Shown piece by piece: positions 39,177 to 39,569 of a DNA stretch of 39,569 bases (positions are counted from its first letter, which is position 1; the number at the start of each line of letters is the position of its first letter). The notes beneath the pieces were generated by a model. That model did no database searches, was not told where the DNA came from, and saw nothing but the letters and a program-made list of their open reading frames with translations. Position numbers and translations under genes: made by a program. This stretch comes from a virus: IMG/VR virus record IMGVR_UViG_3300035670_000559, positions 1 through 39,569 of that record; one strand, written 5' to 3'.

Positions 39177-39465
39177 CTACCGCAACAAGGCGCTCCTTGA
39201 GGTTGTCCGGGAGTCTCCTTGTCAGATGTGCGGGGCCAAAGACGGGACGGTCTGCGCGGCGCATAGCAATCAGCTGCGGGACGGTAAAGGCAAAGCCATC
39301 AAAGCTCATGACTTCAGGCTGGCAGCTCTCTGTTACAGATGCCATTCACGCATCGACCAGGGGGCGGACATGAGCAAAGAGGAACGGATGGAGGCGTGGG
39401 AGGAGGCTCACCGGGCTACCATCGGCTGGCTGTTTATGAACGACAAACTCAAGGTCTTGTCTTAA
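39169..39465 (+). CDS. YbcO/DUF1364-like nuclease
   Basis: A 98-residue protein matching the YbcO/DUF1364 family of small phage HNH-like nucleases: KALLEVVRESPCQMCGAKDG, TVCAAHSNQLRDGKGKAIKA, HDFRLAALCYRCHSRIDQG. Likely metal or catalytic residues are C19 and C22, the H of AAHSN, and CYRCH. In lambdoid phages such genes sit in the nin/recombination region, as here. Last gene before the terminator. Confidence 0.82.
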   Translation: MSNYRNKALLEVVRESPCQMCGAKDGTVCAAHSNQLRDGKGKAIKAHDFRLAALCYRCHSRIDQGADMSKEERMEAWEEAHRATIGWLFMNDKLKVLS

Positions 39466-39512
39466 GGGTGGGGAGATGGTACTTTCCCTAGTGTTTCATG
39501 TGTAACTCTCCT

Positions 39513-39526
39513 CCCTGTTCACAGGG
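39513..39526 (+). other. Small perfect hairpin upstream of the terminator
   Basis: CCCTG and CAGGG pair around a TTCA loop, directly before the intrinsic terminator. It has no T-run of its own. It might protect the 3' end of the transcript or be a protein-binding site; it may be chance. Confidence 0.35.
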
Positions 39527-39529
39527 CTT

Positions 39530-39567
39530 AGACCCAGACTTCCCTCCCGAGATCTGGGTCTTTTTTT
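39530..39567 (+). terminator. Intrinsic terminator of the early operon
   Basis: AGACCCAGA (39530-39538) and TCTGGGTCT (39553-39561) form a perfect 9-bp stem with a 14-base loop, followed by a run of seven T. It lies about 65 bases after the last stop codon and is the only strong plus-strand terminator seen in the window. Confidence 0.92.
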
Positions 39568-39569
39568 CA

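Noticed and set aside
1-39569. tRNA genes, CRISPR arrays, insertion sequences, integrase and att sites
   Set aside because: No cloverleaf, regular spacer array, transposase or integrase pattern was seen on either strand.

Overview
The window is a near-complete late (structural) region plus the start of the early region of a tailed double-stranded DNA bacteriophage, and it carries no bacterial chromosomal genes. Genes are tightly packed, mostly with ATGA, TAATG or GTGA stop-start overlaps, and all but one are on the + strand. No terminase, portal, major capsid, DNA polymerase, integrase or tRNA gene is visible, so the genome continues to the left. The host is probably a Gram-negative aquatic bacterium: the small K/R/G-rich virion proteins, the adaptor/nozzle set and the ejection-protein set resemble those I recall from uncultured freshwater and marine podovirus-like phages, the holin is of a GTA/Gram-negative type, and a Rap1a/Tai-like periplasmic protein is present. 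This host assignment is inference.

Layout. (1) 1-6.6 kb: a truncated structural gene, a run of small basic proteins with a shared C-terminal motif, two HNH-type endonuclease genes placed between structural genes, two head-to-tail adaptor-like genes, a zinc-ribbon structural gene and more small basic proteins. The second adaptor gene appears to lack a normal start codon: an AUC sits behind a well-spaced Shine-Dalgarno. (2) 6.6-13.4 kb: beta-rich tail and fibre proteins, with a DUF115/MptE-like putative glycosyltransferase among them, a protein made of fourteen 22-residue repeats, a polyglycine-rich fibre and a fibre with a C-terminal S74 autoprocessing chaperone. (3) 13.4-14.3 kb: lysis pair (3-TM holin, M15 zinc peptidase endolysin). 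(4) 14.3-17.4 kb: a large nozzle/stabilisation-like protein with inserted accretion domains, and an appendage protein with pentapeptide-like repeats and a C1q-like domain. (5) 17.5-32.1 kb: the putative ejection module, with Ala/Gly/Gln-rich internal proteins, a GNAT-like protein, a small alpha protein with a DDxxD motif and a 2968-residue polyvalent protein. That giant protein contains a DdrB-like ParB-superfamily domain, two HExxH zinc-peptidase motifs, a tandemly duplicated ~248-residue module and a C-terminal LPD38-like region.

(6) 32.05-32.64 kb: a RuvC-like resolvase on the minus strand, diverging from the early operon across a 140-bp intergenic region that holds a perfect 27-bp palindrome (candidate operator). 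(7) 32.6-34.7 kb: recombination module of PD-(D/E)XK/Cas4-like nuclease, ERF annealing protein and an SSB-like protein with an acidic DDFPF tail. (8) 34.7-39.5 kb: about 18 very small coupled genes: RHH-like and winged-helix regulators, a methyltransferase, a secreted Rap1a/Tai-like protein, a tandem family sharing a REWVxLTDEE module, a DUF3310 protein and a YbcO/DUF1364-like nuclease. The operon ends at a strong intrinsic terminator. A 125-nt GC-rich stretch that can fold into three hairpins interrupts it.

Best candidates for something new are the giant polyvalent protein and its recently acquired or duplicated modules, the AUC-initiated adaptor, the palindrome with a near-identical copy inside a late gene, the phage Rap1a/Tai homologue, the tandem REWV gene array and the structured intergenic RNA. 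Family names come from recalled motifs; no database search was run.
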